Positions 21,088-30,030 of a DNA stretch of 43,883 nt are shown one piece after another. The stretch spans positions 1-43,883 of the forward strand of contig JAPOIA010000004.1 of NCBI GenBank assembly GCA_029979185.1, written 5' to 3'. Source of the DNA: Alphaproteobacteria bacterium (GTDB lineage: Bacteria; Pseudomonadota; Alphaproteobacteria; Rhizobiales; Beijerinckiaceae). Numbering within the stretch: the stretch's first letter is position 1; every line of letters begins with the position of its first letter. A program made the position numbers and the translations under genes. The notes under the pieces were generated by a model. It searched no databases. It was not told where the DNA came from and was given only the letters and a program-made list of their open reading frames with translations.

Positions 21088-22451
21088 ATGAGCAATGACG
21101 AATTATTTATTCCCCCTTACGTCGAAGCGCCGGAACAGATCCGGTTATCTCCCGGACTACTGAAAGCAGCTATCAACAATACGATAAGCACATGGCCGAA
21201 ATCGCTCTACGAGACCGGTTTCTACAAGCCGCCTGGAACGCGTGTCCTGTTGACCTGCGATGAGGGAGCGATCGAACAGATGCTGTTGCGCGAAGCCGAC
21301 AGGTTCCCGCAATCGAACCTGACGTTGCGGATATTGTCGCCTGTCTGGCGCGGCGGGCTTGCCGCACAAAGCGGCCATGCATGGCGCTGGCAAAGGCGCG
21401 CCATGGCGCCGGCCTTCACGCCTGCCGCCGTAGAGCCGGTCATAGCCCCGGCCGTCCGGTCGGCGCGCAAACTGGCGGTACGCATGCAGGATGATGGAGT
21501 GCCGGTGGACGTTTTTGCGGCCGCCGCCGATGCCGTTACAGATGTGGTGTTCGATACATTTCTTGGAGCTGCTTCCGCCGAAGGTAGGAAGCGTTTCAAC
21601 GCGGCGGGGATCGAACTTACCCGGCAGATGGGCAAGCTCAACCCGGCAGATATTTTCAATCTTCCGAACTGGACCCGGCCCTCGCTGGGCATGACTGCGC
21701 GCGGCCCGGCAGACGATCTTCACGCGCTTGTCGCGGAACTTCTTACTGATGAAACGCTTGCCGACAAACAGTCGGGCCAGTTGCATCTGCTGCGCATGCT
21801 TGCTTCTGCTGTTGATCCGGAAACTGGTACAGCAATGAACCCGGTGCGCCTGCGCGAAAATATTGTTGGCGCACTGGCGGCAGGGAGGGAAACCACGGCG
21901 CTTGCGCTGGCGTGGACGCTCTGGCTTGTGGCCCGTCATCGCCCGACGCGCGAAAGACTGGCGTTGGAGGCAGCGGCGCTGCCCGCAGAGGAAGAACTGA
22001 CGGCCGAGACATTGCGTTCCGCACCGTTCAGCCTGCAGGTTATTCGTGAGGCGATGCGGCTTTACCCGCCCGCCCCGCAGATCGCGCGAACCGCAGCCGA
22101 AGCAGTCAACCTGGCCGGCCACGAATTGCGCAAGGGCGATCAGGTCGTCATTGCAGCCTACGCCTTGCATCGCCGCGAAGACTATTGCCCGATCCGCACG
22201 CCTTCGATCCGGACCGCTTTTCAGCAGAGCGATACAATGCACGGGCTTCCCGCCTGCGTTACCTGTCGTTCGGCGGCGGGCCGCGCATCTACCTCGGCAT
22301 GGCCTTCGCGCTTGTGGAAATGCAGGCGATGCTCGTGACTATAATGCGAACAGGCTCACCGGTGGTGAGTCCCGGGCATGACATTTTGGACTTCGAAGTT
22401 GGAGCAACCTTGCGACCAAGGAACGGCCTGTTCGTTGCGCTGGACAGTTGA
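21088..22451 (+). pseudogene. Cytochrome P450, frameshifted and with altered heme-ligand residue
   Basis: Helix C WRWQRRAMAPAF, I-helix AAGRETTALA and ExxR IREAMRLYPP in frame 1 (21088-22338). Frame 2 resumes PDPHAFDPDRFSAERY...FGGGPRIYLGMAFALVEMQ to stop at 22451. A TGG to TG deletion at about 22185 restores EDYWPDPHAFDPDRF if repaired. The heme loop has Tyr where Cys is expected. Confidence 0.85.
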
Positions 22452-22476
22452 TGCTGCCTAATAGAGCCCGCCACCC

Positions 22477-23205
22477 TCAGGCGGCGGAGGTTTTCGGCTT
22501 GGTCGGCAGGACGATCACCTTCGTCTTCACCGGCGTTTTGTTGTACAGGTCCATCATGTCCTGTGTGAGCAGGCCGGTGCAGCCGCTCGTGATGCCCTTG
22601 CCGATCGTATCGGGGAAGATGGTGCTGTAGATCGTGTACAGCGTGTACCGTCCGTTCTGGTATAGGTAGAGCACGCGGGCGCCGAGCGGATTGTCGAGGC
22701 CGCCCGGCATGCCCTTGGCGTATTTGGCCGCTTCCGGCTGTCGTGCGATCATTTCCTTCGGCGGGGTCCAGGTCGGCCATACGCCCTTACGGCCGACATA
22801 GGCCTCGCCGCTCCATTTGAATCCGTCGCGGCCGACATTGGCCCCATAGCGGGTCGCCCAGCCTTTGCCCTCGATGCGATAGACGAAGAAGTTGCCGGGA
22901 TCGATGATGATCGTGCCGGGTGCTTCCGCGCTCTCGTAACGGACTTTCTGACGGTAGTATTTCGGGTCGACCTTCTTGTAATCGGCTGCCGGAATCTTGA
23001 ACTTGTCGTCGTCAATCGAGGCGTACATCTGCGACAGCTGTGCATCGCTCAGCCCGGATGCGGTGCAACCCCCCAGTGCGATCGCGCCGAGACTTGCAGC
23101 AGAGCCAAGCAAAAGCGACCGGCGGTCCAGAAGCTTTCGGTGAAGTTCAGATGTGGTGACGCCTTCGATTGCGCCGGAACCGGTGCTGTCTCCCTTGATG
23201 ATCAT
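22477..23205 (-). CDS. L,D-transpeptidase (YkuD/ErfK)-family lipoprotein with a non-canonical active-site motif
   Basis: Lipobox-like ALGGC; GGLDNPLGARVLYLYQNGRYTLYTIYSTIFPDTIGKGITSGCTGLLTQDMMDLYNKTPVKTKVIVLP. Confidence 0.8.
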   Translation of the reverse strand: MIIKGDSTGSGAIEGVTTSELHRKLLDRRSLLLGSAASLGAIALGGCTASGLSDAQLSQMYASIDDDKFKIPAADYKKVDPKYYRQKVRYESAEAPGTIIIDPGNFFVYRIEGKGWATRYGANVGRDGFKWSGEAYVGRKGVWPTWTPPKEMIARQPEAAKYAKGMPGGLDNPLGARVLYLYQNGRYTLYTIYSTIFPDTIGKGITSGCTGLLTQDMMDLYNKTPVKTKVIVLPTKPKTSAA

Positions 23206-23385
23206 GACTTGCCATTCTCCTGTCGTAATGCCCGACCGGATGATACTCCGGCATACAAACTGAACGCCCCTGCCATACGCTCCTGCGGGGTGACTTTGCC
23301 TCCGGTTGGTCCGCTTGGCAAGCTTGGCGAACTGCGCGGTCCGGTATTTTGCTCTGGCTAGCCTGTTGCCCTGACGGAATGAGGC

Positions 23386-23718
23386 TCACCGTTGCTTTCG
23401 TTTGCCCATCGGCATCACCGTGCGCACCCTGCCGCCGGAGCGATAGATCCGGATGCCGTTGACAGAACCTGAGTGCACGCGCTTGCGACCATATTCCCTA
23501 GCTGAATTGCGGATTTTTCCCTTCGGCGCACGATATGCCTTACCCGACCGCGATGCGCCACGCTTCGGGCCGAAGGATGCGAGGCACCTGTTGTAGGCGT
23601 CGCCGTCCTGGACTTTTTCGCAGTCGTTGATCGCACGCGGCTTCGCCGTGGCGGGCGTTGCTGCGAGCAATGCTGCAGCTATTGCGGCAAGGGTCAAATA
23701 TCGGGAGGAAAGTTTCAT
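23386..23718 (-). CDS. Small secreted basic hypothetical protein
   Basis: Signal peptide MKLSSRYLTLAAIAAALLAATPATA; two Cys (DCEKVQDGDAYNRCLASFG); basic C-terminus. Confidence 0.55.
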   Translation of the reverse strand: MKLSSRYLTLAAIAAALLAATPATAKPRAINDCEKVQDGDAYNRCLASFGPKRGASRSGKAYRAPKGKIRNSAREYGRKRVHSGSVNGIRIYRSGGRVRTVMPMGKRKQR

Positions 23719-23738
23719 CAGGTTCGAAATATCCGGTG

Positions 23739-24467
23739 TCATCGTCCCAGCAGATAACCCAGAACCGGGGGCACGATTATGGCGGTCATCAGTGCGTTGA
23801 GCGCCAATGCTATGGCGGCAAATGTACCTGCGACGGAATTGACCTGAAAGGCACGCGCGGTGCCGATACCGTGCGAAGCGAGCCCGGCGGCGAAACCGCG
23901 CGCCCGCCAGTCGCGGATGCCGAACAGCGTCAGCAGCGGCGTCACGATGATGGCGCCGAATATCCCGGTCAGGATCACCAGCACGGCAGCCAGCGCGGCG
24001 TCACCGCCCAGTTCGCTGGCGATGCCCATGGCCACGCCCGCGGTGACGGACTTCGGAGCGATGGAAGCAATAATGGTTTGTGGCACGCCGAACAGTTTGA
24101 CGATGGTAACTGCCGATACGAGCGCTGTCAGCGACCCGGCCACAAGAGCCGCCAGCATCGGCGCAATCGCGCGGGCGACGACCCGGCGGTTCTGGTACAG
24201 CGGCAGGGCGAGCGCCACGGTCGCCGGGCCAAGCATGAAGTGAACGAATTGCGCGCCTTCGAAATAGGTCTTGTAGGGCGTGCCGCTGAGCGCCAGCAAA
24301 AGGGCAATCATCCAGACCGCGTGCAGCACCGGATTGGCGAGCGGATGCCGGCCTGTTGCGGCTGAGAACCGGTCGGCAACGGCATAGGCGATCAGCGTCA
24401 CCGAGAGCCACAACAGCGGCGTGCGCGACAGGTAAACCCATAGCGAAAAGAAATTGTCGCCGCTCAT
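23739..24467 (-). CDS. lrgB: LrgB/CidB-family membrane protein
   Basis: LrgB-like SVTAGVAMGIASELGGDAALAAVLVILTGIFGAIIV and ASHGIGTARAF. Confidence 0.9.
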   Translation of the reverse strand: MSGDNFFSLWVYLSRTPLLWLSVTLIAYAVADRFSAATGRHPLANPVLHAVWMIALLLALSGTPYKTYFEGAQFVHFMLGPATVALALPLYQNRRVVARAIAPMLAALVAGSLTALVSAVTIVKLFGVPQTIIASIAPKSVTAGVAMGIASELGGDAALAAVLVILTGIFGAIIVTPLLTLFGIRDWRARGFAAGLASHGIGTARAFQVNSVAGTFAAIALALNALMTAIIVPPVLGYLLGR

Positions 24468-24862
24468 TGCATGTCCTCACCGGTCTGCGGCTCGGCATTC
24501 GTCAGCGAAGCAACGAAGCGAAAGACAAAAGCTGTTACGAGAAGGCCGAGAATTGTCGAGACGACGAGGGCCAGCGCCAGCGCCAGTCCGTGCGTGCGCA
24601 GTACCTGCAGGTTCTGGATGACACCGACCCCGGCGGGAACGAACAGCAGGGATAGGTTGGCAAGCAGCATATTCGCGGCATTGTCGAGCGAGCCGTCGTT
24701 GATCTCGCGCGGCAAGACAGGTTTTGCCTTGTCGCGCAGGAACAGCAGCGCCAGTAGCAATGTCGCACCAAGCACCGGACCCGGCACCGGCACGCCCAGC
24801 CCGCGGGCAAGACCTTCGCCGGCGAGCTGGCACAGCAGCAGGGTTGCGATAGCGATGACCAT
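24464..24862 (-). CDS. lrgA: LrgA/CidA-family holin-like protein
   Basis: Hydrophobic 132-aa protein with VPVPGPVLGATLLLALLF and LLFVPAGVGVI; ATGA overlap with lrgB. Confidence 0.88.
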   Translation of the reverse strand: MVIAIATLLLCQLAGEGLARGLGVPVPGPVLGATLLLALLFLRDKAKPVLPREINDGSLDNAANMLLANLSLLFVPAGVGVIQNLQVLRTHGLALALALVVSTILGLLVTAFVFRFVASLTNAEPQTGEDMQ

Positions 24863-24902
24863 GACAAGGCGTCCTTACGTGGCGCCCGAAGCGTGTTACG
24901 CG

Positions 24903-27326
24903 CTACCCGCGCAGCGTCGCGCCGGTTTTCTTTGTCACTTCGGCGACGATCTTTCCGGCGACGGCCTCGATCTCGGCATCAGTCAGTGTCTTTTCGCGCG
25001 GCTGCAGCGTCACGGAGATCGCCACCGACTTCTTGCCCTCGGGAATGCCGGTGCCTTCGTAGATATCGAAAACGTTCACTCCGGCCAACAGGCTGCGTTC
25101 CGCCGATTGCGCGGCGCGCAGAATGTCGGCGGCGTTGACGCTGCGGTCGACAATGAAGGCGAAGTCGCGTTCAAGCGCCATGAACTCGGACATGTCGAGC
25201 TTCGGCTTTACCTTGGTCGGCTTGGCGCGCGGCGCTGGTACGGCATCGAGGATGATTTCAAAGCCGCAAACCGGTACGTCGATGTCGAAGGCTTCCAGCA
25301 CGGCGGGATGCAGTTCGCCGAAATGGCCGATAATGTTCTTCGGGCCGAACTGCAGGGTGCCGCTGCGGCCCGGATGCAGCCAGGACGGGCCGCCGGGTAC
25401 GACAGCCATGCCCTGCGCGGCAACGCCGAGCGCGCCGAGCATCGCCATGGCGTCGGTCTTGGCGTCGAATACGTCGATGGATTTCGACGCGCCAGCCCAA
25501 TGGCGGCCGGAGCCTGCCAGTTTTGCTGTGCCGGAGCGGACGGCGGCTGCGGCCTGGCGCTGGTCGCGCTCGCCTGCGCCAAGGAATATCTGGCCGACTT
25601 CGAACAGGCCGACATCGCGATAGCCGCGGTCGGCATTGCGGCCAACGGCTGCCACGAGACCGGGCATCAGGCTGGGGCGCATGTCGGACAGGTCCGAAGC
25701 GATCGGATTGGCCAGTGCCAGCTCCGGCTTGCCGCCGCCGAACATCTCTGCGCGGTCCTTTGAAATGAACGACCAGTTGACCGCTTCGACAAGGCCCTGT
25801 GCCGCCAGCGCGCGGCGTGCCTGGCTGGTACGCCGCTGCAGGACGGTCAGGATCGGTTTGGCGACGGTCGCCTCCATACGCGCCAGCGGTACGGATGCGA
25901 CGCGGTCGACGCCGGCTATACGGACGACTTCTTCAACGAGATCGGCCTTGCCTTCGACGTCTGGCCGCCATGTCGGCACGGTGACGGCGACATTGTTCCC
26001 TGTTCCTTCCACGGTGAAACCGAGCTTCTGCAGGGTTTCGATCTTTTCCTCGCGTGGCAGTTCGAGGCCGGTAAGCCGTTCCACTTCGCCAAGGGGGAAT
26101 TCGATCCTGTTGACCGGGTTCGGGACTTCTCCGGCGACGATCAGTTCGGAAGGCTCGCCACCGCACAGGTCCATCACCAGATGGGTAGCGAGTTCCGCGC
26201 CCGGCACACAGAAGGCCGGATCGATGCCGCGCTCGAAGCGATAGCGCGCATCGGTGATGATGCCGAGATCGCGGCCCGAACGGGCAATGTTCATCGGATC
26301 CCACAGCGCTGATTCGATCAGCACATCTTTCGTGCTTTCGTCGCAGCCGGATTCCTCGCCGCCCATGATGCCGGCGATGGATTCAACGCCCTTGTCGTCG
26401 GCGATGACGACAGTTTCGGATGCGAGCTCATAGGTCTTGCCGTCGAGCGCCAGAATCTTCTCGCCATCCTTCGCGCGGCGCACGACGAGATTGCCCGTAA
26501 CTTTCGCGGCATCGAAGACATGCAGCGGGCGGCCGCGGTCGAAGGTGACGTAGTTGGTGATGTCGACCAGCGCGTTTATGGGGCGCAGGCCGATGGCGCG
26601 CAGGCGCTTCTGCATCCATTCGGGCGAGGTGCTGTTGGTCACGCCGCGCACCATGCGCAGGGCGAAGGCCGGGGCGAGATGCTTGTCCTCGTCGGCGAAA
26701 TCGAGCGTCACGGAAACCGGGCAGGGGAACTTGCCCTCCGACGGTTTGATTGCATGGCCCTTCAGCTTGCCGATGCCGGCGGAAGCCAGGTCGCGGGCGA
26801 TGCCGTGGACGCCAGTTGCATCCGGGCGGTTGGGGGTAAGGCCGATCTCGATGACAGGATCGGAGAGTTTGGCGAATTCGACATAGATCTCGCCGACCGG
26901 CGCATCTTCCGGCAGGTCGAGAATGCCGTCATGGTCGTCGGATAGTTGCATCTCCGCGCCGGAACAAAGCATGCCATTGGACTCGACGCCGCGGATAACG
27001 CCCTTGCCCAGCGTCATGTCCTTGCCGGGGATATAGGTGCCAACCGGCGAAAAGACGCCTTTCATGCCGGTGCGGGCATTCGGTGCGCCGCAGACGACCT
27101 GCACCGGTTCCTTGGCCCCGGTATCGACCATGCAGACGCGAAGTCTATCCGCATCCGGATGCTGTTTCGCCTCGATGACGCGGGCAACGATGAAGTCCTT
27201 CAGCTTCGCTGCCGGATCGTCGACGCTTTCGACCTCAAGGCCGATCTTGGTGAGGGCCTCGCAAATCTCCTCCAGCGAGGCGCTGGTATCGAGATGGTCC
27301 TTGAGCCAGGAGAGGGTGAACTTCAT
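24903..27326 (-). CDS. pheT: Phenylalanine-tRNA ligase beta subunit
   Basis: [21 protein letters not shown]; tRNA-binding, B5 and FDX-ACB domains readable throughout. Confidence 0.97.
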   Translation of the reverse strand: MKFTLSWLKDHLDTSASLEEICEALTKIGLEVESVDDPAAKLKDFIVARVIEAKQHPDADRLRVCMVDTGAKEPVQVVCGAPNARTGMKGVFSPVGTYIPGKDMTLGKGVIRGVESNGMLCSGAEMQLSDDHDGILDLPEDAPVGEIYVEFAKLSDPVIEIGLTPNRPDATGVHGIARDLASAGIGKLKGHAIKPSEGKFPCPVSVTLDFADEDKHLAPAFALRMVRGVTNSTSPEWMQKRLRAIGLRPINALVDITNYVTFDRGRPLHVFDAAKVTGNLVVRRAKDGEKILALDGKTYELASETVVIADDKGVESIAGIMGGEESGCDESTKDVLIESALWDPMNIARSGRDLGIITDARYRFERGIDPAFCVPGAELATHLVMDLCGGEPSELIVAGEVPNPVNRIEFPLGEVERLTGLELPREEKIETLQKLGFTVEGTGNNVAVTVPTWRPDVEGKADLVEEVVRIAGVDRVASVPLARMEATVAKPILTVLQRRTSQARRALAAQGLVEAVNWSFISKDRAEMFGGGKPELALANPIASDLSDMRPSLMPGLVAAVGRNADRGYRDVGLFEVGQIFLGAGERDQRQAAAAVRSGTAKLAGSGRHWAGASKSIDVFDAKTDAMAMLGALGVAAQGMAVVPGGPSWLHPGRSGTLQFGPKNIIGHFGELHPAVLEAFDIDVPVCGFEIILDAVPAPRAKPTKVKPKLDMSEFMALERDFAFIVDRSVNAADILRAAQSAERSLLAGVNVFDIYEGTGIPEGKKSVAISVTLQPREKTLTDAEIEAVAGKIVAEVTKKTGATLRG

Positions 27327-27748
27327 TGTTTTGCTCCATCGAAGCCCTCCCCCCTTGCGGGGGAGGGTTGGGAGGGGGGCGGATGGACGCGACTGCGGGC
27401 GGCCTGCAAAATCAGGCTGGCGACGCGATCGCGGTTGTCGAGAATTTCTTCGTTGGTGAAACGCAGAACCTTGTAGCCGCGCTGAAACAGAAAATTGGAC
27501 CGGCGGCGGTCTGCACTTTCCACGTCAGGATCGTTGTGGTGAACGCCAGCCGCTTCTACGATCAATCTTGCGGAATGGCATACGAAGTCAGCGATGTATG
27601 GAGCTATCGGGGTTTGCCGCCGAAACGACAGACCGTTCAACCGATGCGCGCGCAACATCTGCCACAGGGCTTCTTCAGCCCGTGTCATCCGGCTTCGCAT
27701 CTCTTTCGCGTTGCGTCGTGTTGTTTCCGGTATGGTGCGATGTGGCAT
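27323..27748 (-). CDS. DUF559-domain protein (Vsr/PD-(D/E)XK endonuclease-like)
   Basis: [55 protein letters not shown]...[23 protein letters not shown]. Stop TGA overlaps pheT ATG (ATGA). Longer start possible at 27769. Confidence 0.88.
   Translation of the reverse strand: MPHRTIPETTRRNAKEMRSRMTRAEEALWQMLRAHRLNGLSFRRQTPIAPYIADFVCHSARLIVEAAGVHHNDPDVESADRRRSNFLFQRGYKVLRFTNEEILDNRDRVASLILQAARSRVHPPPSQPSPARGEGFDGAKQ
27345..27380 (+). repeat. Palindromic G/C-rich repeat, copy 1 (pheT-proximal)
   Basis: CCCTCCCCCCTTGCGGGGGAGGGTTGGGAGGGGGGC; 9-bp perfect stem CCCTCCCCC/GGGGGAGGG with loop CTTGC, then GGGAGGGGGGC. Confidence 0.9.
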
Positions 27749-27773
27749 TGAAATCGGGGACGGCATCAAGATC

Positions 27774-27810
27774 GCCCCCCTCCCTGGCCCTCCCCCGCGA
27801 GGGGGGAGGG
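27774..27810 (-). repeat. Palindromic G/C-rich repeat, copy 2 (pheS-proximal), inverted relative to copy 1
   Basis: Reverse complement CCCTCCCCCCTCGCGGGGGAGGGCCAGGGAGGGGGGC aligns to copy 1 with only loop/linker differences. Confidence 0.9.
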
Positions 27811-27829
27811 ACGTTCAGAACTCTTCACA

Positions 27830-28930
27830 CTAACTGGTCAGCCCGCCGGCCAGCGTCGGCAGATCGAGCGGGCGGAAGCCGTAATGCGACAGCCAGCGGA
27901 CGTCGGCCTCGAAGAAGGGGCGCAGGTCCGGCATGCCATATTTCAGCATGGCGATGCGGTCGATGCCCATGCCCCAGGCGAAGCCCTGATACTCGTCCGG
28001 GTCGATGCCGCAGTTGCGCAGCACATTGGCGTGGACCATGCCGCAGCCGAGGATTTCCAGCCAGTCCTCGCCCTCGCCGAAGCGGATTTCGCCGCCCTTG
28101 CGCGAGCACTGGATATCGACTTCCATCGACGGTTCGGTGAAGGGGAAGAAGGACGGGCGGAAGCGCATCGTCACATTCGGCACTTCGAAGAAGGCCTTGC
28201 AGAATTCTTCCAGGATCCATTTCAGATTGCCGAGGTGGGCCGTCTTGTCGATCACCAGCCCCTCGACCTGATGGAACATGGGCGTATGGGTCTGGTCGGA
28301 ATCGCAGCGATAGGTGCGGCCCGGGCAGATGACGCGGATCGGCGGCTTCTGGTTCAGCATGGTGCGTACCTGCACCGGGCTGGTATGCGTGCGCAGCAGC
28401 TTGCGCTGACCGTTCTCGTCCGGGTTGAAGAAGAAGGTGTCGTGCATCTCCCGGGCGGGGTGTCCTTCCGGGAAGTTCAGCTTGGTGAAGTTGTAGTCGT
28501 CCTGTTCGACGTCCGGCCCTTCGGCGATGGAAAACCCCATGTCGGCGAAGATCGCTGCCAGTTCGTCCATCACCTGGCTGATCGGATGAATGCGCCCCGT
28601 TGCGGCAGCAGGCTCGCGGACAGGCAATGTAACGTCCACCGTTTCGGAGGCAAGGCGGGCTTCCAGCGCAATCTGCTTGAGGACCGTGCGCCGGTTGGCG
28701 ATGGCGCTCGTCACCGTGTCCTTGACGACATTAATGGCGGCGCCGGCGGTCTTGCGTTCCTCCGGGCTCATCTTGCCGAGGGTGGCGAGTTTGGCGGATA
28801 CGGTGCCCTTCTTGCCGAGCGCGCCGACGCGCACGGCTTCGAGCGCTGCCTCGTCGGAAGCGGCGGCCACGGCGGAAAGGATTTCAGACTGCAGGGTTTC
28901 GAGATCGGACATGGATTCGAGATCGGACAT
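27830..28930 (-). CDS. pheS: Phenylalanine-tRNA ligase alpha subunit
   Basis: [28 protein letters not shown]; class II aaRS motifs ([28 protein letters not shown]). Confidence 0.97.
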   Translation of the reverse strand: MSDLESMSDLETLQSEILSAVAAASDEAALEAVRVGALGKKGTVSAKLATLGKMSPEERKTAGAAINVVKDTVTSAIANRRTVLKQIALEARLASETVDVTLPVREPAAATGRIHPISQVMDELAAIFADMGFSIAEGPDVEQDDYNFTKLNFPEGHPAREMHDTFFFNPDENGQRKLLRTHTSPVQVRTMLNQKPPIRVICPGRTYRCDSDQTHTPMFHQVEGLVIDKTAHLGNLKWILEEFCKAFFEVPNVTMRFRPSFFPFTEPSMEVDIQCSRKGGEIRFGEGEDWLEILGCGMVHANVLRNCGIDPDEYQGFAWGMGIDRIAMLKYGMPDLRPFFEADVRWLSHYGFRPLDLPTLAGGLTS

Positions 28931-29100
28931 GGAAATGCGCTCTCACATCGAGAAATCTCCAGAGCCATTGACGATTCCACTGAATCGCTTGCTGGCCCCA
29001 GCTCATTGACTTGACGCGTTCCCGGACGGAAAACCGGTGACCACTTTTCCTGGAAACGCTTCAGTTTGCAGCGCGGGCGCAAATCCATCCGGCTGCAATG

Positions 29101-29128
29101 AAAAAGCGGAGGCTACCAGGCCTCCGCT
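29101..29128 (-). terminator. Rho-independent terminator downstream of rplT
   Basis: On the minus strand: AGCGGAGGC-CTGGTA-GCCTCCGCT followed by TTTT. Confidence 0.75.
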
Positions 29129-29163
29129 TGCGTTTGCAGACCCCGGTAGCAGGATCGAAGAAA

Positions 29164-29529
29164 TCAGGCAGCCTGCGGCAGCGCAGCCTTGGCCTTTTCG
29201 ACGATCGCCTTGAAGGCGTCTGCCTCGTGAATGGCCATTTCGGAGAGAACCTTGCGGTCCACCTCGATCCCGGCCTTCGCGAGGCCGTTGATAAACTGGC
29301 TGTAGTTGATCCCGCATTCACGCACGGCTGCGTTCAGGCGCTGGATCCAGAGGGCGCGGAAGACGCGCTTCTTGTTCTTGCGGTCGCGGTAATTGTACTG
29401 CATCGCCTTGTCGACGGCAGCCTTGGCGGTGCGGATCGTATTCGAGCGGCGGCCGCGGTATCCCTTGGCCTTGTCGAGAATTTTCCTGTGGCGGGCATGG
29501 GCTGTAACGCCGCGTTTTACGCGTGCCAT
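29164..29529 (-). CDS. rplT: 50S ribosomal protein L20
   Basis: [55 protein letters not shown]. Confidence 0.98.
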   Translation of the reverse strand: MARVKRGVTAHARHRKILDKAKGYRGRRSNTIRTAKAAVDKAMQYNYRDRKNKKRVFRALWIQRLNAAVRECGINYSQFINGLAKAGIEVDRKVLSEMAIHEADAFKAIVEKAKAALPQAA

Positions 29530-29587
29530 GACAGATCTCCTTCAAAAACTGGAAAGTTGGAACTCAGGGGTAGCCTCATGGCTCCCG

Positions 29588-29788
29588 TCAGGCGTTGGGC
29601 AGGAAATACTTTTTGACGTTCTCGCCGTCGGACTTGAACAGTATTGCCGTACCGCGCAGGTTCCGGATCTGCTTGTTGGTGCGCTTGATCATGCCATGCT
29701 GCTTGCCGGTCTGGGCATAGACAACCTTGCCTGTGCCAGTGACCTTGAAGCGCTTCTTGGCGCCGGACTTTGTCTTCAACTTGGGCAT
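29588..29788 (-). CDS. rpmI: 50S ribosomal protein L35
   Basis: [22 protein letters not shown]...[17 protein letters not shown]. Confidence 0.97.
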   Translation of the reverse strand: MPKLKTKSGAKKRFKVTGTGKVVYAQTGKQHGMIKRTNKQIRNLRGTAILFKSDGENVKKYFLPNA

Positions 29789-30030
29789 TTTGCTCTCCTT
29801 TGCGGGCAAATCCCGCGAAATAGACCGGATTTCGTCAGAAAACCGGCTGTCGACTCATGTGAGCGAACAAAACCGCCACGGCAGCCCTGACTGGCCGGGC
29901 GGTTCGAAGTTGCGGCTTATAGGGAAAGTCCCGCCAATATGCAAGCGCAATAAGGCGGGATTTCCGGGCGCCGGGTCCCGAGGGAGGACCCTGGCGCATC
30001 AACCGATCCGTCCGCAGGACCCTGCCGGGA

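Larger units (their letters stand above)
27345..27810. mobile_element. Putative REPtron-like unit: DUF559 gene bracketed by inverted palindromic repeats
   Basis: Repeats at 27345-27380 and 27774-27810 flank the DUF559 ORF, and the unit separates pheS from pheT. No target-site duplication seen. Confidence 0.5.

Noticed and set aside
24471-25763. 430-aa plus-strand ORF across lrgA/pheT
   Set aside because: Antisense to well-supported genes; shadow frame.
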